Notes under the pieces: model-generated | Database searches by the model: none | Seen by the model: only the letters and a program-made list of their open reading frames with translations | What the model was told of the DNA's origin: nothing | Source of the DNA: Neptuniibacter victor | Lineage (GTDB): Bacteria; Pseudomonadota; Gammaproteobacteria; Pseudomonadales; Balneatricaceae | DNA: 64,000 nucleotides | Assembly: GCA_027943745.1 (NCBI GenBank) | Contig: AP025763.1 | Span: 310,001 to 374,000 of the forward strand | Direction: 5' to 3' | Part shown: positions 1 to 8,000 of the stretch, piece by piece | How positions within the stretch are numbered: the stretch's first letter is position 1 | How the letters are laid out: the number at the start of each line of letters is the position of its first letter | Made by a program: the position numbers and the translations under genes

Positions 1-162
1 TGCACTAAGTCATCAACACCACTCACGGTCAGCATTGGTGTTGCTTCTACAGAGAATGGTATTGTGAATCAAGATCAGTTGCTCTCTTGTGCCGATCATG
101 CGCTGTATGCAGCCAAAGGGGCTGGCCGTAATTGCGTTGTTTCTGATCCCGGTTGGACGTAA
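1..162 (+). CDS. Diguanylate cyclase, C-terminal end only (partial)
   Basis: The window opens inside a reading frame that ends at a TAA at 160-162. The visible 53 residues match the end of a GGDEF domain: an SIGVAS strand, then an [14 protein letters not shown] helix, which is the standard last motif of diguanylate cyclases. The catalytic GGDEF loop and any sensor domain lie upstream of the window, so activity and input signal cannot be judged. The next gene starts about 105 bases downstream on the same strand. Confidence 0.85.
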   Translation, partial: CTKSSTPLTVSIGVASTENGIVNQDQLLSCADHALYAAKGAGRNCVVSDPGWT

Positions 163-267
163 TGGAGCGATTAAAACAAGCGTTTTGAATTTTTACTCAC
201 CAATAAGGTATGCTTCTACTTCGGCTTTTCAGGTTGAGTTAGTCGCTCTTATATTATTGGAGGTAAT

Positions 268-1029
268 GTGCGCTTTTGGTTGTGTCTCGTTTTTTTATCC
301 ATGCTTGGTTGCGCATCGCAAGAGCAAACCATTACACCAACACTATCTTCTGCCCAGCTCTCTTCTAAGCGGGTTGCGAAATCACCTCTCGTTAACGCTT
401 CGCAACAAACTTCGAATCGTACCGATAAGGTTTATCCAATCACGATAAATTTACCGTTGCAGCAAGGTTATCAACCTTACAAAGATTATTTACGTCCGTT
501 GCTTGCTAACTTATCTGAAAAATCTATCTATCAGTTAAAGAACAGTCTTCATTTACGTCAACAGTACCGTTTTATCCAGCAAGTACATTCCTCGGATAAG
601 CATAAAACGGTGTTCTCGTTGAAACAGCCGCTATCTACCAACTGGGGATATGTCACGACTAGTATAGGTAGAAAAGGTGTTGCGAATGCGTTTTTGATAG
701 AGAGTGAGCAATGGGGACGTCGATATGCGTTAGTCATTAAACAGATGAAAATCTGCCTCGTTAGTCAGGCCAGTGCTGCCCCTGGATGGAAAGCGGGTAA
801 ATGGCGCTTCTCGAAACAGCCGGGTCATTTTGAATGTACCGGCTCATCGCTGCGCAGTGTTTTTCAGCCAGAATCAGGCTTTCCTGGTTTGCTTGGGCCA
901 TATTATAGCGAGCAAGATACGATATTGGTGTTCAAGCAACCGAAGGAGTTAAAGCAGTTGGTGAGGGCACTGAAACGGCAATTTCCCCAATTAGATATCC
1001 CAGTCGTCCCTTCTCGGACCGCAACGTGA
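268..1029 (+). CDS. Putative lipoprotein of unknown function
   Basis: 253 residues. I do not recognise the family. The N-terminus is a short lipoprotein signal: basic Arg2, a hydrophobic run, then a lipobox ending LGC with Cys15 as the likely lipidated residue. The rest looks like a soluble envelope domain with no further membrane segment. I chose the GTG at 268 because a GGAGG-like ribosome site lies just upstream and this frame supplies the signal peptide. An overlapping frame from 89 to 448 lacks these properties. It lies between a diguanylate cyclase and a response regulator, but co-transcription is not shown. Confidence 0.7.
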   Translation: MRFWLCLVFLSMLGCASQEQTITPTLSSAQLSSKRVAKSPLVNASQQTSNRTDKVYPITINLPLQQGYQPYKDYLRPLLANLSEKSIYQLKNSLHLRQQYRFIQQVHSSDKHKTVFSLKQPLSTNWGYVTTSIGRKGVANAFLIESEQWGRRYALVIKQMKICLVSQASAAPGWKAGKWRFSKQPGHFECTGSSLRSVFQPESGFPGLLGPYYSEQDTILVFKQPKELKQLVRALKRQFPQLDIPVVPSRTAT

Positions 1030-1199
1030 TGCTTTTACTGCTTTTATTTTGCGCTAATACCGTTGTTTGATGCGATCTGGTAGACCGATGTCAATGTCGC
1101 TTGAGTGTGGGGTATGCATAATTTGTCATTTTATTTATCTGCCTGATCATCTATTCTGAGTAGGGTAGATGTTTGTTATTAGAATAATAGAGGGAAAGA

Positions 1200-1985
1200 A
1201 TGAGCCAAATTAAAGTGCTGATTGTTGATGATGCGCGTTTTATTCGTGACCATGTTTCGCGGATAGTGAGAGAGCACTTTCCTGAATACCATATCGATTC
1301 TGCTGAAGACGGCGAAGCTGGCCGTAACTTGATGACACAAGAGAGCTATGACTTGATCTTGTGTGATTGGGAGATGCCCGGCATGTCCGGCCTTGAGCTG
1401 CTGCAGTGGTCCAGACAGCAGAGTAATTATGCTGATATCCCCTTTGTGATGATTACCAGCCGTGGTGAACGGGATTACGTTCTTAAAGCGATTCAAGCGG
1501 GTGTTAACGATTATATGGGCAAGCCCTTTGAAGACCTTCAGTTGGTTGAAAAGGTAAAGAAATATATCGGCAAACGCGTAGAGACAAGTGCAGACTCCCG
1601 CCGTAAAGCTGCACAGATGTTGGCAGCTGGTAAAACTGCTGCGGCCGCTAAAAAGCCTAAGAAGCCTAAAGGTTTAGCGCAACTGCGTGTTTCTTCTGGG
1701 GTGTTTCGTTGTGCTATTAAAGATATTACCCTACAAACCGTTCAAGTTATGGTGAAACGAGAAGATGGTATTCCGCAGTTATTGGAGCAAGCGGTAGTAG
1801 ACATAGAGCAAGCTTCTGGCGGTAGTGTTGCCCAGATGAATGGCTTTGTATCAGGTTTGCAGGCAAATGAAAAAACAGCGCAGACAACCTTTATCGGTGT
1901 CGATGTGCAATTTGTAGATAATGATCCTGAAAAGCTAGAAATACTGACGAGCTATATTTCTAGTTTGGGTAAAAAAAGTAAATAA
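1200..1985 (+). CDS. Response regulator: receiver domain plus PilZ-like C-terminal domain
   Basis: 261 residues. Residues 1-125 are a complete CheY-like receiver: acidic pair Asp10/Asp11, phosphoacceptor Asp56 in CDWEMPG, Thr86 and the Lys108-Pro pair. An Ala/Lys-rich linker (about 130-157) follows. The last 100 residues have the strand pattern and closing segment of a PilZ-type barrel (IGVDVQFVDN and a final helix), but I do not see the RxxxR and DxSxxG c-di-GMP-binding motifs, so it would be a non-binding PilZ-like fold. No histidine kinase is adjacent. The start is ATG 1200 after AGAGGGAAAG. The receiver call is firm, the PilZ resemblance is inference. Confidence 0.85.
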   Translation: MSQIKVLIVDDARFIRDHVSRIVREHFPEYHIDSAEDGEAGRNLMTQESYDLILCDWEMPGMSGLELLQWSRQQSNYADIPFVMITSRGERDYVLKAIQAGVNDYMGKPFEDLQLVEKVKKYIGKRVETSADSRRKAAQMLAAGKTAAAAKKPKKPKGLAQLRVSSGVFRCAIKDITLQTVQVMVKREDGIPQLLEQAVVDIEQASGGSVAQMNGFVSGLQANEKTAQTTFIGVDVQFVDNDPEKLEILTSYISSLGKKSK

Positions 1986-1993
1986 GTTTGCTC

Positions 1994-2019
1994 AAGGCTG
2001 CGTTCTGCAGCCTTTTTTC
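1994..2019 (+). terminator. Rho-independent terminator after the response regulator
   Basis: Perfect 8-bp stem AAGGCTGC/GCAGCCTT (1994-2001 with 2007-2014) and a GTTCT loop, followed by a run of six T. It lies 8 bases after the response regulator stop codon. Confidence 0.9.
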
Positions 2020-2029
2020 TGCATGTTTG

Positions 2030-2296
2030 TTAGTAAAGTGCTTTTTCGTCTTTAATTACGTCGATCAGTAGCTCAAGAAAAAGTCGGTCAGCTTCGCTGT
2101 GTTCGACCGGTATTTTAATGTTGGTTGATGCTGACAGTTTATCTGCGATGACTATTTCCGCATTTTCATCATTCAGATGCTCGCGTGCAATAGCGAGGGC
2201 AGTGCCACATATTTCGGGTTCAACAAGCACCTTACGAATGAAAGATGTTAGTTCGTTAATCACGCGTTCTTTATTCTTAATCTCAGCGATACTCAT
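2030..2296 (-). CDS. Small acidic protein of unknown function
   Basis: 88 residues, not recognised. It is soluble, rich in Glu, Ile and Leu, and likely mostly helical, with no signal peptide, membrane segment or cysteine pair beyond one Cys. The start is the ATG at 2296 because AGGAGATCCCT precedes it at good spacing. A longer frame to 2323 would begin upstream of that ribosome site. It is transcribed away from ilvI and converges on the response regulator terminator. A 9-bp hairpin lies in its leader (2321-2349). Confidence 0.6.
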   Translation of the reverse strand: MSIAEIKNKERVINELTSFIRKVLVEPEICGTALAIAREHLNDENAEIVIADKLSASTNIKIPVEHSEADRLFLELLIDVIKDEKALY

Positions 2297-2320
2297 TAGG
2301 GATCTCCTGTAAACGTATGA

Positions 2321-2349
2321 CAAGGTTGCGTTGATGATTTGCAGCCTTG
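2321..2349 (-). other. Hairpin in the leader of the 88-residue gene
   Basis: CAAGGTTGC (2321-2329) pairs with GCAGCCTTG (2341-2349) across an 11-base loop, with one G-U pair. It sits about 25 bases upstream of the ATG at 2296 and just before its ribosome site. Neither strand shows a clear T-run, so a leader structure is more likely than a terminator. Confidence 0.4.
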
Positions 2350-2447
2350 TTCTGAGCTTTATAGTGGAAAACTATAACCTGATCTACTCCTTCTGGATAG
2401 CGCACAGAGAGAAACATATCTAATACCGCAGGTGCAGCACGTTTTTG

Positions 2448-2477
2448 TTGAAAAAAACAGCTTGCCTAGGCTACAAT
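2448..2477 (+). promoter_or_regulatory. Candidate sigma70 promoter for the ilvIH leader
   Basis: TTGAAA (2448-2453), an 18-base spacer and TACAAT (2472-2477). Transcription would begin near 2484, giving a leader of about 270 bases before the ilvI start codon. This is a by-eye match, without experimental support. Confidence 0.55.
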
Positions 2478-2483
2478 TACCGC

Positions 2484-2740
2484 CTCGAATTTTGAGACCT
2501 TGAGTGTGTAGGAAACCCCGAAGCTCAGGGAGACAGCTTTCTGATAGCCGTTTCTCAAAGGTCTGTCGGTTGGGCGATCCCCAGCGCCGGCACACACCCG
2601 AACGTGAACCTGCAGCTCTACCCCTGAATGGTTCAGAGTGAGATAGCTAGAGATTCAACAATATTGTCTGGTACAGGCACGTTCAACGTTACAGAAACAA
2701 AAACTGTTAATTTCGTCGGTAACGAGACACCGACGTCGTT
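2484..2740 (+). ncRNA. Long structured 5' leader of ilvIH (candidate cis-regulatory RNA)
   Basis: The 458 bases between the 88-residue gene and ilvI hold no convincing gene but much pairing. 2495-2504 (AGACCTTGAG) pairs with 2554-2564 with one bulge. Within it, AAGCT and AGCTT form a small hairpin. TGGG 2571-2574 pairs with CCCA 2579-2582. GTGTGT 2504-2509 can pair with ACACAC 2592-2597, which would make a pseudoknot. CTGAA 2624-2628 pairs with TTCAG 2632-2636. No leader peptide rich in Leu, Val or Ile codons is seen. Structured RNAs upstream of ilvB/ilvH-type genes have been described in some proteobacteria, but I cannot assign this one to a family. Confidence 0.45.
2714..2735 (+). promoter_or_regulatory. 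Hairpin immediately upstream of the ilvI ribosome site
   Basis: Perfect 7-bp inverted repeat CGTCGGT/ACCGACG with an 8-base loop. It ends 5 bases before the AGAGGG ribosome site of ilvI (2741-2746). There is no following T-run, so it more likely modulates translation or is the last element of the leader RNA than a terminator. Confidence 0.5.
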
Positions 2741-2754
2741 AGAGGGTGAAAAAA

Positions 2755-4476
2755 GTGGAATTACTTTCAGGCGCAGAAATGGTTGTTCGCGCACTTCGTG
2801 ATGAAGGCGTTAAATTTATCTACGGATATCCTGGTGGTGCATTACTGCACATTTATGATGCTATCTTTACGCAGGATGATGTCGAACACGTTCTAGTCCG
2901 CCATGAGCAGGCTGCTACTCATATGGCAGATGCATACGCTCGTGCAACCGGCAAAGCAGGTGTTGCTCTCGTTACTTCAGGTCCTGGTGCTACCAATGCT
3001 GTTACCGGTATTGCGACAGCTTATATGGACTCTATTCCGATGGTTGTTATCACGGGTCAGGTTATGTCACATCTGATTGGTGAAGATGCTTTCCAAGAAA
3101 CCGATATGATCGGTGTCTCTCGTCCTATCGTTAAACATAGTTTTAGCGTTCAGAGTCCAGAAGAGATTCCTGAAATTATTAAGAAAGCATTTCATATTGC
3201 GGAAAGTGGGCGACCAGGTCCGGTTGTTGTCGATATCCCTAAAGATATGACAACGCCAACTGAGCGTTACGAATATGAATATCCTAAGAATGTGAAAATG
3301 CGTTCTTACAATCCTATCTCTAAAGGGCATACCGGCCAGATTAAAAAAGCGGTAGATATGTTGCTGGCTGCGAAACGTCCAGTGCTGTATACCGGTGGCG
3401 GTGTCATTATGGGTGATGCGAGCGAACAATTGATCGCATTGGCTAAAGAGTTAGGTTACCCCGTTACAAATACGCTGATGGGCTTGGGTGGATACCCTGG
3501 TACTGACCCTCAGTTTATAGGCATGCTGGGTATGCATGGCAGCTATGAAGCGAATATGGCGATGCATCATAGTGATATGATTTTGTGTGTTGGCGCGCGC
3601 TTTGATGACCGTGTAACCAACGGTACAGACAAGTTCTGTCCTACCGCCAAGATCGTTCATATTGATATTGATCCAGCATCAATCTCTAAAACGATCAAGG
3701 CTGATGTGCCTATCGTAGGTCCTGCACAAGCTGTTCTAAAAGAGATGCTAGAGCAGGTTCAAGCGGCTAAAAACTCGCCTTGTGCTGAAAGCTTAAAAGC
3801 GTGGTGGGAACAGATCGATGAGTGGCGTGGTCGCCATGGCGGTCGTTTCCGCACAGATGACTCTGAACTGATGAAGCCTCAGCAAGTTATCGAGATGCTA
3901 AGCAAGGTAACTAATGGTGATGCTTACGTTTGTTCCGATGTTGGACAACACCAGATGTTTGCTGCGCAGTACTACAAGTTTAACAAGCCTAACCGTTGGA
4001 TTAATTCTGGTGGCTTAGGCACCATGGGCTTTGGGTTACCTGCAGCTATGGGCGTTAAAATGAACTTCCCTGAGGAAGAAGTAGTTTGCGTAACGGGTGA
4101 AGGTAGTATCCAGATGAACATCCAGGAGCTATCAACGATCAGCCAATACGATATTCCAGTGAAGGTTATCTGTTTGAATAACCAGTCATTGGGTATGGTT
4201 CGTCAGTGGCAAGATATGAACTATGAGTCACGTCACTCTCAGTCGTATATGAAGTCATTACCTGATTTCGTCAAGCTGGTGGAATCGTACGGACATGTAG
4301 GTATTAAAGTTGAACGCTACGAAGATCTTGAAGATGCGATGCGCGAAGCATTCGCAATGAAAGATCGTATGGTATTTATGGATATCGCTGTTGATCCGTT
4401 TGAGCATGTTTACCCTATGCAGGTACCTCGTGGCTCTATGCGTGACATGTGGCTAAGCAAAACGGAGAGAACATAA
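2755..4476 (+). CDS. ilvI: Acetolactate synthase, large catalytic subunit
   Basis: 573 residues. It is a thiamine diphosphate enzyme that joins two pyruvates, or pyruvate and 2-ketobutyrate, in the first common step of valine, leucine and isoleucine synthesis. Visible signatures: the N-terminal YGYPGG and RHEQ with the catalytic Glu, SGPGATN, and the cofactor motif TGEGSIQMN, where Glu replaces the more usual Asp of GDG, as I recall in pseudomonads too. I prefer GTG 2755 (MELLSG, like relatives) with AGAGGG 8 bases upstream. GTG 2746 would add three residues and overlap that site. ilvH follows after 2 bases. Confidence 0.97.
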   Translation: MELLSGAEMVVRALRDEGVKFIYGYPGGALLHIYDAIFTQDDVEHVLVRHEQAATHMADAYARATGKAGVALVTSGPGATNAVTGIATAYMDSIPMVVITGQVMSHLIGEDAFQETDMIGVSRPIVKHSFSVQSPEEIPEIIKKAFHIAESGRPGPVVVDIPKDMTTPTERYEYEYPKNVKMRSYNPISKGHTGQIKKAVDMLLAAKRPVLYTGGGVIMGDASEQLIALAKELGYPVTNTLMGLGGYPGTDPQFIGMLGMHGSYEANMAMHHSDMILCVGARFDDRVTNGTDKFCPTAKIVHIDIDPASISKTIKADVPIVGPAQAVLKEMLEQVQAAKNSPCAESLKAWWEQIDEWRGRHGGRFRTDDSELMKPQQVIEMLSKVTNGDAYVCSDVGQHQMFAAQYYKFNKPNRWINSGGLGTMGFGLPAAMGVKMNFPEEEVVCVTGEGSIQMNIQELSTISQYDIPVKVICLNNQSLGMVRQWQDMNYESRHSQSYMKSLPDFVKLVESYGHVGIKVERYEDLEDAMREAFAMKDRMVFMDIAVDPFEHVYPMQVPRGSMRDMWLSKTERT

Positions 4477-4478
4477 TC

Positions 4479-4973
4479 ATGCGTCATATTATTTCTGTAT
4501 TGATGGAAAACGAACCGGGTGCACTATCCCGCGTAGTTGGATTGTTCTCACAGCGTAACTTTAATATTGAGTCTCTCACGGTTGCACCAACGGAAGATGA
4601 AACATTGTCTCGCTTAACCGTTACAACGGTCGGCGATGATCGTGTAGTTGAACAGATCACTAAGCAGCTAAACAAGCTAATTGATGTTGTTAAGGTTGTT
4701 GATCTAACCGAAGGTGATCATCTGGAACGTGAATTGATGATGATTAAGATGAAAGCTAATAACGGAACTGTTCGCGCTGAGATTAAGCGTACAGCAGATA
4801 TTTTCCGTGGCACCATCATCGATGTAACGCCAAACACGTTTACCGTACAGTTAGTGGGTGCAAGCAGCAAACTAGATGCTTTTATTGAAGCGCTAGGCTC
4901 TTCCAATATTATGGAAGTTGTGCGCTCGGGTGTATCAGGTATCGCACGTGGTGAAAAAGTTCTAACTTTGTAA
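4479..4973 (+). CDS. ilvH: Acetolactate synthase, small regulatory subunit
   Basis: 164 residues. It carries an N-terminal ACT domain (MRHIISVLMENEPGALSRV and FNIESL) that binds valine for feedback inhibition, followed by the C-terminal domain that activates the large subunit. The ATG at 4479 follows GGAGAGA and gives the family's usual N-terminus. An in-frame start further upstream inside ilvI is not needed. It is translationally close to ilvI and the pair is followed by a strong terminator, so ilvIH is a two-gene operon. Confidence 0.97.
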   Translation: MRHIISVLMENEPGALSRVVGLFSQRNFNIESLTVAPTEDETLSRLTVTTVGDDRVVEQITKQLNKLIDVVKVVDLTEGDHLERELMMIKMKANNGTVRAEIKRTADIFRGTIIDVTPNTFTVQLVGASSKLDAFIEALGSSNIMEVVRSGVSGIARGEKVLTL

Positions 4974-4997
4974 GTGTTACAGAGTATGTGATGATAG

Positions 4998-5030
4998 AAC
5001 CGCACTTTGGTAACAGAGTGCGGTTTTTTT
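4998..5030 (+). terminator. Rho-independent terminator of ilvIH
   Basis: Perfect 9-bp stem AACCGCACT (4998-5006) with AGTGCGGTT (5017-5025), followed by a T-run. Confidence 0.9.
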
Positions 5031-5106
5031 AGGTCTATTTTCAGCCGTATTGTAAAAATACCAAGCTGTGTATAACTTTTAATAAAGATAGGTGTGGAAG
5101 GAAGAG

Positions 5107-5724
5107 ATGATATTAGATTTAGCAGCGATGGATAAATTAACGGCTTATCATACGTTGACTCAAGTAGTGATTCCTCGTCCGGTTGCTTGGGTATTATCTG
5201 ACAATGGCGAAGAAAGTTATAATTTAGCACCCTTCTCCTATTTCTCAGCGGTGTGTAGTGATCCTCCTGTCATCATGTTTTCGGTTGGCGCAAGTAAGCC
5301 AGATGGTAGTGAAAAAGATACCTATGTGAATATTATGAAGAGCGAGCGCTTTGTGATTCATATTGCGGGTTCTGATTTAGTACAAGAGGTTACGCAGAGC
5401 GGTGCATCTTTACCTCATGGCGAGTCTGAATTGGAGCGTTGTAAGCTAGAAACAACCGCGTTTGAGGGTTTTGACCTTCCAAGAGTTGTTGGTCCGAAAA
5501 TCGCTATGGCATGCACCTTGTATCAGCATCAGGATATCGGTAATAGCAATCAGCACCTTATTTTTGGTCAGATCGAGAAAATTTGGTTGGATGATTCAGT
5601 GGTAGCCGAGGATGAAAAGGGTCGTCTTAAAGTCAATGCTGATGCCGTAGATCCTATTGCTCGCTTGGGTGGACTTGAATACGTTACGTTTGGCGAGATT
5701 GTGTCTGTTCCAAGGCCTGTATAA
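5107..5724 (+). CDS. Flavin reductase-like, FMN-binding split-barrel protein
   Basis: 205 residues. The sequence fits the flavin reductase-like/split-barrel family: an N-terminal VIPRPVAWVLS strand-turn, NLAPFSYFSAVCSDPP, a KDTYVNI segment and RFVIHIAG, the usual flavin-contact regions. It probably binds FMN; the electron acceptor is unknown. The start is ATG 5107, with GGAAGGAAG just upstream. A GTG at 5092 would start upstream of that site. It stands alone between the ilvIH terminator and umuDC. Confidence 0.8.
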   Translation: MILDLAAMDKLTAYHTLTQVVIPRPVAWVLSDNGEESYNLAPFSYFSAVCSDPPVIMFSVGASKPDGSEKDTYVNIMKSERFVIHIAGSDLVQEVTQSGASLPHGESELERCKLETTAFEGFDLPRVVGPKIAMACTLYQHQDIGNSNQHLIFGQIEKIWLDDSVVAEDEKGRLKVNADAVDPIARLGGLEYVTFGEIVSVPRPV

Positions 5725-5922
5725 GCGTATGCGGTATTCATGATTGAATATCGCACTTTCCCCACCTTCCCGCCCGCTGTTGATAACTTCATATACTGAA
5801 ATTGTTCATGTGATTGTCATAGCCTATGACTTTGCTCAATGCTGTATGAGGCCGACTTACCAGGTTACGGTTGGTGTGTTTTTTAATCGAGTGCGGTGTA
5901 TTTAAAAAGACTATCTATTATA

Positions 5923-5938
5923 CTGTATATATAAACAG
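5923..5938 (+). promoter_or_regulatory. LexA (SOS) box upstream of umuDC
   Basis: CTGT-ATATATAA-ACAG, a perfect match to the gammaproteobacterial LexA consensus CTGT-N8-ACAG. It ends 14 bases before the umuD start codon and overlaps a TATACT-like -10 hexamer, as expected for a repressed SOS promoter. Confidence 0.92.
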
Positions 5939-5952
5939 TGTATGGTCTAATT

Positions 5953-6378
5953 ATGTCTGCAATTTTACTTTCCCGAAGCGCGGTACATTCCTCGTTAAAA
6001 ATTCCGTTTTTTCTGTCATCCATTTCGGCAGGTTTTCCCAGTCCTGCACAGGACTATATTGAAAAAACACTCGATTTAAATGAACTGCTCATTCAGCGTC
6101 CTGCAGCGACTTATTTTTTACGGGTTGAGGGTGACTCCATGCTTGAAGCAGGTATCCATAATGATGATATTTTAATCGTGGATCGCTCGTTGACTGCGAA
6201 ACATGGGGATATTGTGATAGCCAGTGTACAAGGAGAGCTTACGGTAAAGCAGTTGGAGTTACATCCACGCTGCCGTTTAGTTCCTCGTAATCCTCGCTAT
6301 AAACCTATCTTGATTACAGAAGCTAGTGAGCTGGAGGTGTTTGGTGTGGTAACGAACGTCATTCACTCTGTACGGTAA
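5953..6378 (+). CDS. umuD: Error-prone polymerase V accessory subunit UmuD
   Basis: 141 residues, the usual length. It is a LexA-like S24 serine protease fold that cleaves itself when RecA filaments form; the processed form joins UmuC in translesion polymerase V. The self-cleavage site is Ala26-Gly27 in SISAGFPSP, the catalytic serine is Ser62 in GDSM and the catalytic lysine is Lys99 in ELTVKQ. I chose ATG 5953 because the earlier in-frame GTG at 5938 overlaps the LexA box. umuC follows after 8 bases. Confidence 0.95.
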   Translation: MSAILLSRSAVHSSLKIPFFLSSISAGFPSPAQDYIEKTLDLNELLIQRPAATYFLRVEGDSMLEAGIHNDDILIVDRSLTAKHGDIVIASVQGELTVKQLELHPRCRLVPRNPRYKPILITEASELEVFGVVTNVIHSVR

Positions 6379-6386
6379 GTGGATCG

Positions 6387-7652
6387 ATGACTTATGCGCT
6401 CGTAGATTGTAATAACTTCTATGTTAGCTGTGAGAGGTTGTTCCGCCCTGAATTGAATGGGGAGGCTGTAGTGGTACTCTCGAATAATGATGGCTGCATC
6501 ATCTCTCGGTCGGCAGAGGCGAAGGCGATGGGTCTAAAAATGGCCGCACCTTACTATCAAGTGAGAGAGTACGTTGATCGTGGGGATCTGCATGTTTTCT
6601 CTAGTAATTACGCATTGTATGGTGACTTATCAGCACGGGTAATGGAGGTGTTAGAGCTGATTAGCCCTCAAGTTGAGGTTTATTCCATTGATGAGGCTTT
6701 TCTTAACTTGCAAGGGTTAGAGGCACTGTGTGAGCTTGACCAATTCGGCATGGAGGTGAAAGAGAAAGTATTTGATTGGGTTGGGCTACCCGTTTGTGTC
6801 GGTATAGCGCCGACAAAAACATTAGCCAAATTAGCGAATTATGCCGCTAAACGTTATTCAGATAGCGGTGGTGTGGTAAACCTGACAAAAACGGGTTGGT
6901 GTGAACGCTTACTAAAGATTTCGCCAATAGAAGAAGTATGGGGCGTAGGAAGAAAAAGTGCACTTAAATTAAGGGCGGAGGGTATTAATACGGCGGCAGA
7001 TTTAGCGATGAGTGATGTTGAAACCATCGGTAATCGTTATTCGGTGGTATTAGCGAGAACGATATTGGAGTTGAGAGGCATTGGGTGTATCGGTTTTGAG
7101 CAAGAGCCTGCAGCTAAACAGCAAGTGCTTTGTAGCCGAACGTTTAGTTCTCGAATCACTGAGCTTAGGCCGCTGCAAGAAGCTATACGTGAGTATGCGT
7201 TCAGAGCGGCTGAAAAGTTGCGGCAGGAGGAGCGATTAACTTCCCAAATATCTGTTTATATCAGAACCAACCCGAATGCCCAGTCTGAACCTCGTTATAG
7301 AAATGTAGCTAGTTGCGCGTTGCCTACCCCAACTAACGACAGTCGGTTTTTGATGAAGCAGGCTGTTGCGCTCCTCAATACTATCTATAGATCAGGTTAT
7401 CGCTATATGAAAGCGGGGGTGGTTTTTAGTCATTTGCAGCCGAGTGATAGTTATCAAAGCGACTTATTTGCACCCGATCTGCAGTCTACAAAAACAAATA
7501 AATTAATGAAAACGTTAGATAGTATTAATCAGCGGTTTAATGGCGCGGTTATGTTTGCTGGGCAGGGGATGGAGCAAACGTGGGCGATGCAGCGTAATTT
7601 CCTATCGCCTAGGTATACCTCTAGCTGGCAAGAGTTGCCTAGGGTTCGCTAA
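6387..7652 (+). CDS. umuC: DNA polymerase V catalytic subunit UmuC
   Basis: 421 residues, a full-length Y-family translesion polymerase. The palm has ALVDCNNFYVSCE near the N-terminus (first metal aspartate) and YSIDEAF (catalytic Asp-Glu), with the NNDGCIISRS finger segment. A helix-hairpin-helix and the little finger/C-terminal region follow. No frameshift is seen. It is transcribed with umuD under the LexA box. Its stop codon interlocks with the stop of the convergent gene at 7649, leaving no room for a separate terminator. Confidence 0.97.
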   Translation: MTYALVDCNNFYVSCERLFRPELNGEAVVVLSNNDGCIISRSAEAKAMGLKMAAPYYQVREYVDRGDLHVFSSNYALYGDLSARVMEVLELISPQVEVYSIDEAFLNLQGLEALCELDQFGMEVKEKVFDWVGLPVCVGIAPTKTLAKLANYAAKRYSDSGGVVNLTKTGWCERLLKISPIEEVWGVGRKSALKLRAEGINTAADLAMSDVETIGNRYSVVLARTILELRGIGCIGFEQEPAAKQQVLCSRTFSSRITELRPLQEAIREYAFRAAEKLRQEERLTSQISVYIRTNPNAQSEPRYRNVASCALPTPTNDSRFLMKQAVALLNTIYRSGYRYMKAGVVFSHLQPSDSYQSDLFAPDLQSTKTNKLMKTLDSINQRFNGAVMFAGQGMEQTWAMQRNFLSPRYTSSWQELPRVR

Positions 7653-7927
7653 GCCGCAAATGATTGCTTGAGTTCAGCTATTTTTGGGGTAGAGATATCA
7701 AGATCAATCTCTAGTCTACGATCTGTTTTTCGGCGTTTTGCTATATGTGTGTCATCTTGCGTGCGCTTACGTCGCTCAGTACCTGAGTAATCCTTGCGCT
7801 GTTGTTGGGTAGCCCAATCTTCTGCGTGGTGAATCGTGGGCAGTAAAGGGCTGATTCTGCCAGTACCTTTTTCGTACCAGTAAAAAACAAATTGATAATC
7901 ACGGAAATCTTTGATGAGTTTGCGCAT
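7649..7927 (-). CDS. Small basic protein of unknown function with Arg-Arg motifs
   Basis: 92 residues from ATG 7927. A TTG at 7954 would add nine; neither start has a convincing ribosome site. The N-terminal half contains FRDYQFVFYWYEKGTGRISP. The C-terminal half carries two arginine-lysine clusters, TERRKR and AKRRKTDRR, with an acidic stretch between and after them. No signal peptide or membrane segment is seen. I do not recognise the family. Its stop overlaps that of umuC by 3-4 bases in convergent orientation. Confidence 0.6.
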   Translation of the reverse strand: MRKLIKDFRDYQFVFYWYEKGTGRISPLLPTIHHAEDWATQQQRKDYSGTERRKRTQDDTHIAKRRKTDRRLEIDLDISTPKIAELKQSFAA

Positions 7928-8000
7928 GGTTTTAACAACATAAAAAGCAGCCAAGGAATGCAGGTGATTATATGTAGGTAAAACTGAATGAAAGCTGACG

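Noticed and set aside
89-448. 119-residue frame overlapping the lipoprotein gene
   Set aside because: Begins inside the upstream GGDEF gene; the overlapping frame from 268 has a ribosome site and a lipoprotein signal.
2359-2595. 78-residue frame on the minus strand
   Set aside because: Lies over the leader RNA and promoter, has no ribosome site, and its protein looks like random low-complexity coding with many Cys, Ser and Arg.
2484-2660. 6S RNA, RNase P RNA, tmRNA or 4.5S RNA in the ilvI upstream region
   Set aside because: No terminal stem pairing the two ends and none of the remembered conserved blocks of these RNAs; size and internal pairs do not fit.
2628-2804. Short plus-strand frame starting at ATG 2628 as an ilv leader peptide
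   Set aside because: It is poor in Ile, Leu and Val codons and runs past the ilvI start in another frame.
2755-4476. IlvI GEGS instead of GDGS as an inactivating change
   Set aside because: The same Glu occurs, as I recall, in active acetolactate synthases of pseudomonads, and the rest of the motif is intact.
4718-5230. 170-residue minus-strand frame across ilvH and the terminator
   Set aside because: Runs through a strong terminator and two real genes on the other strand.
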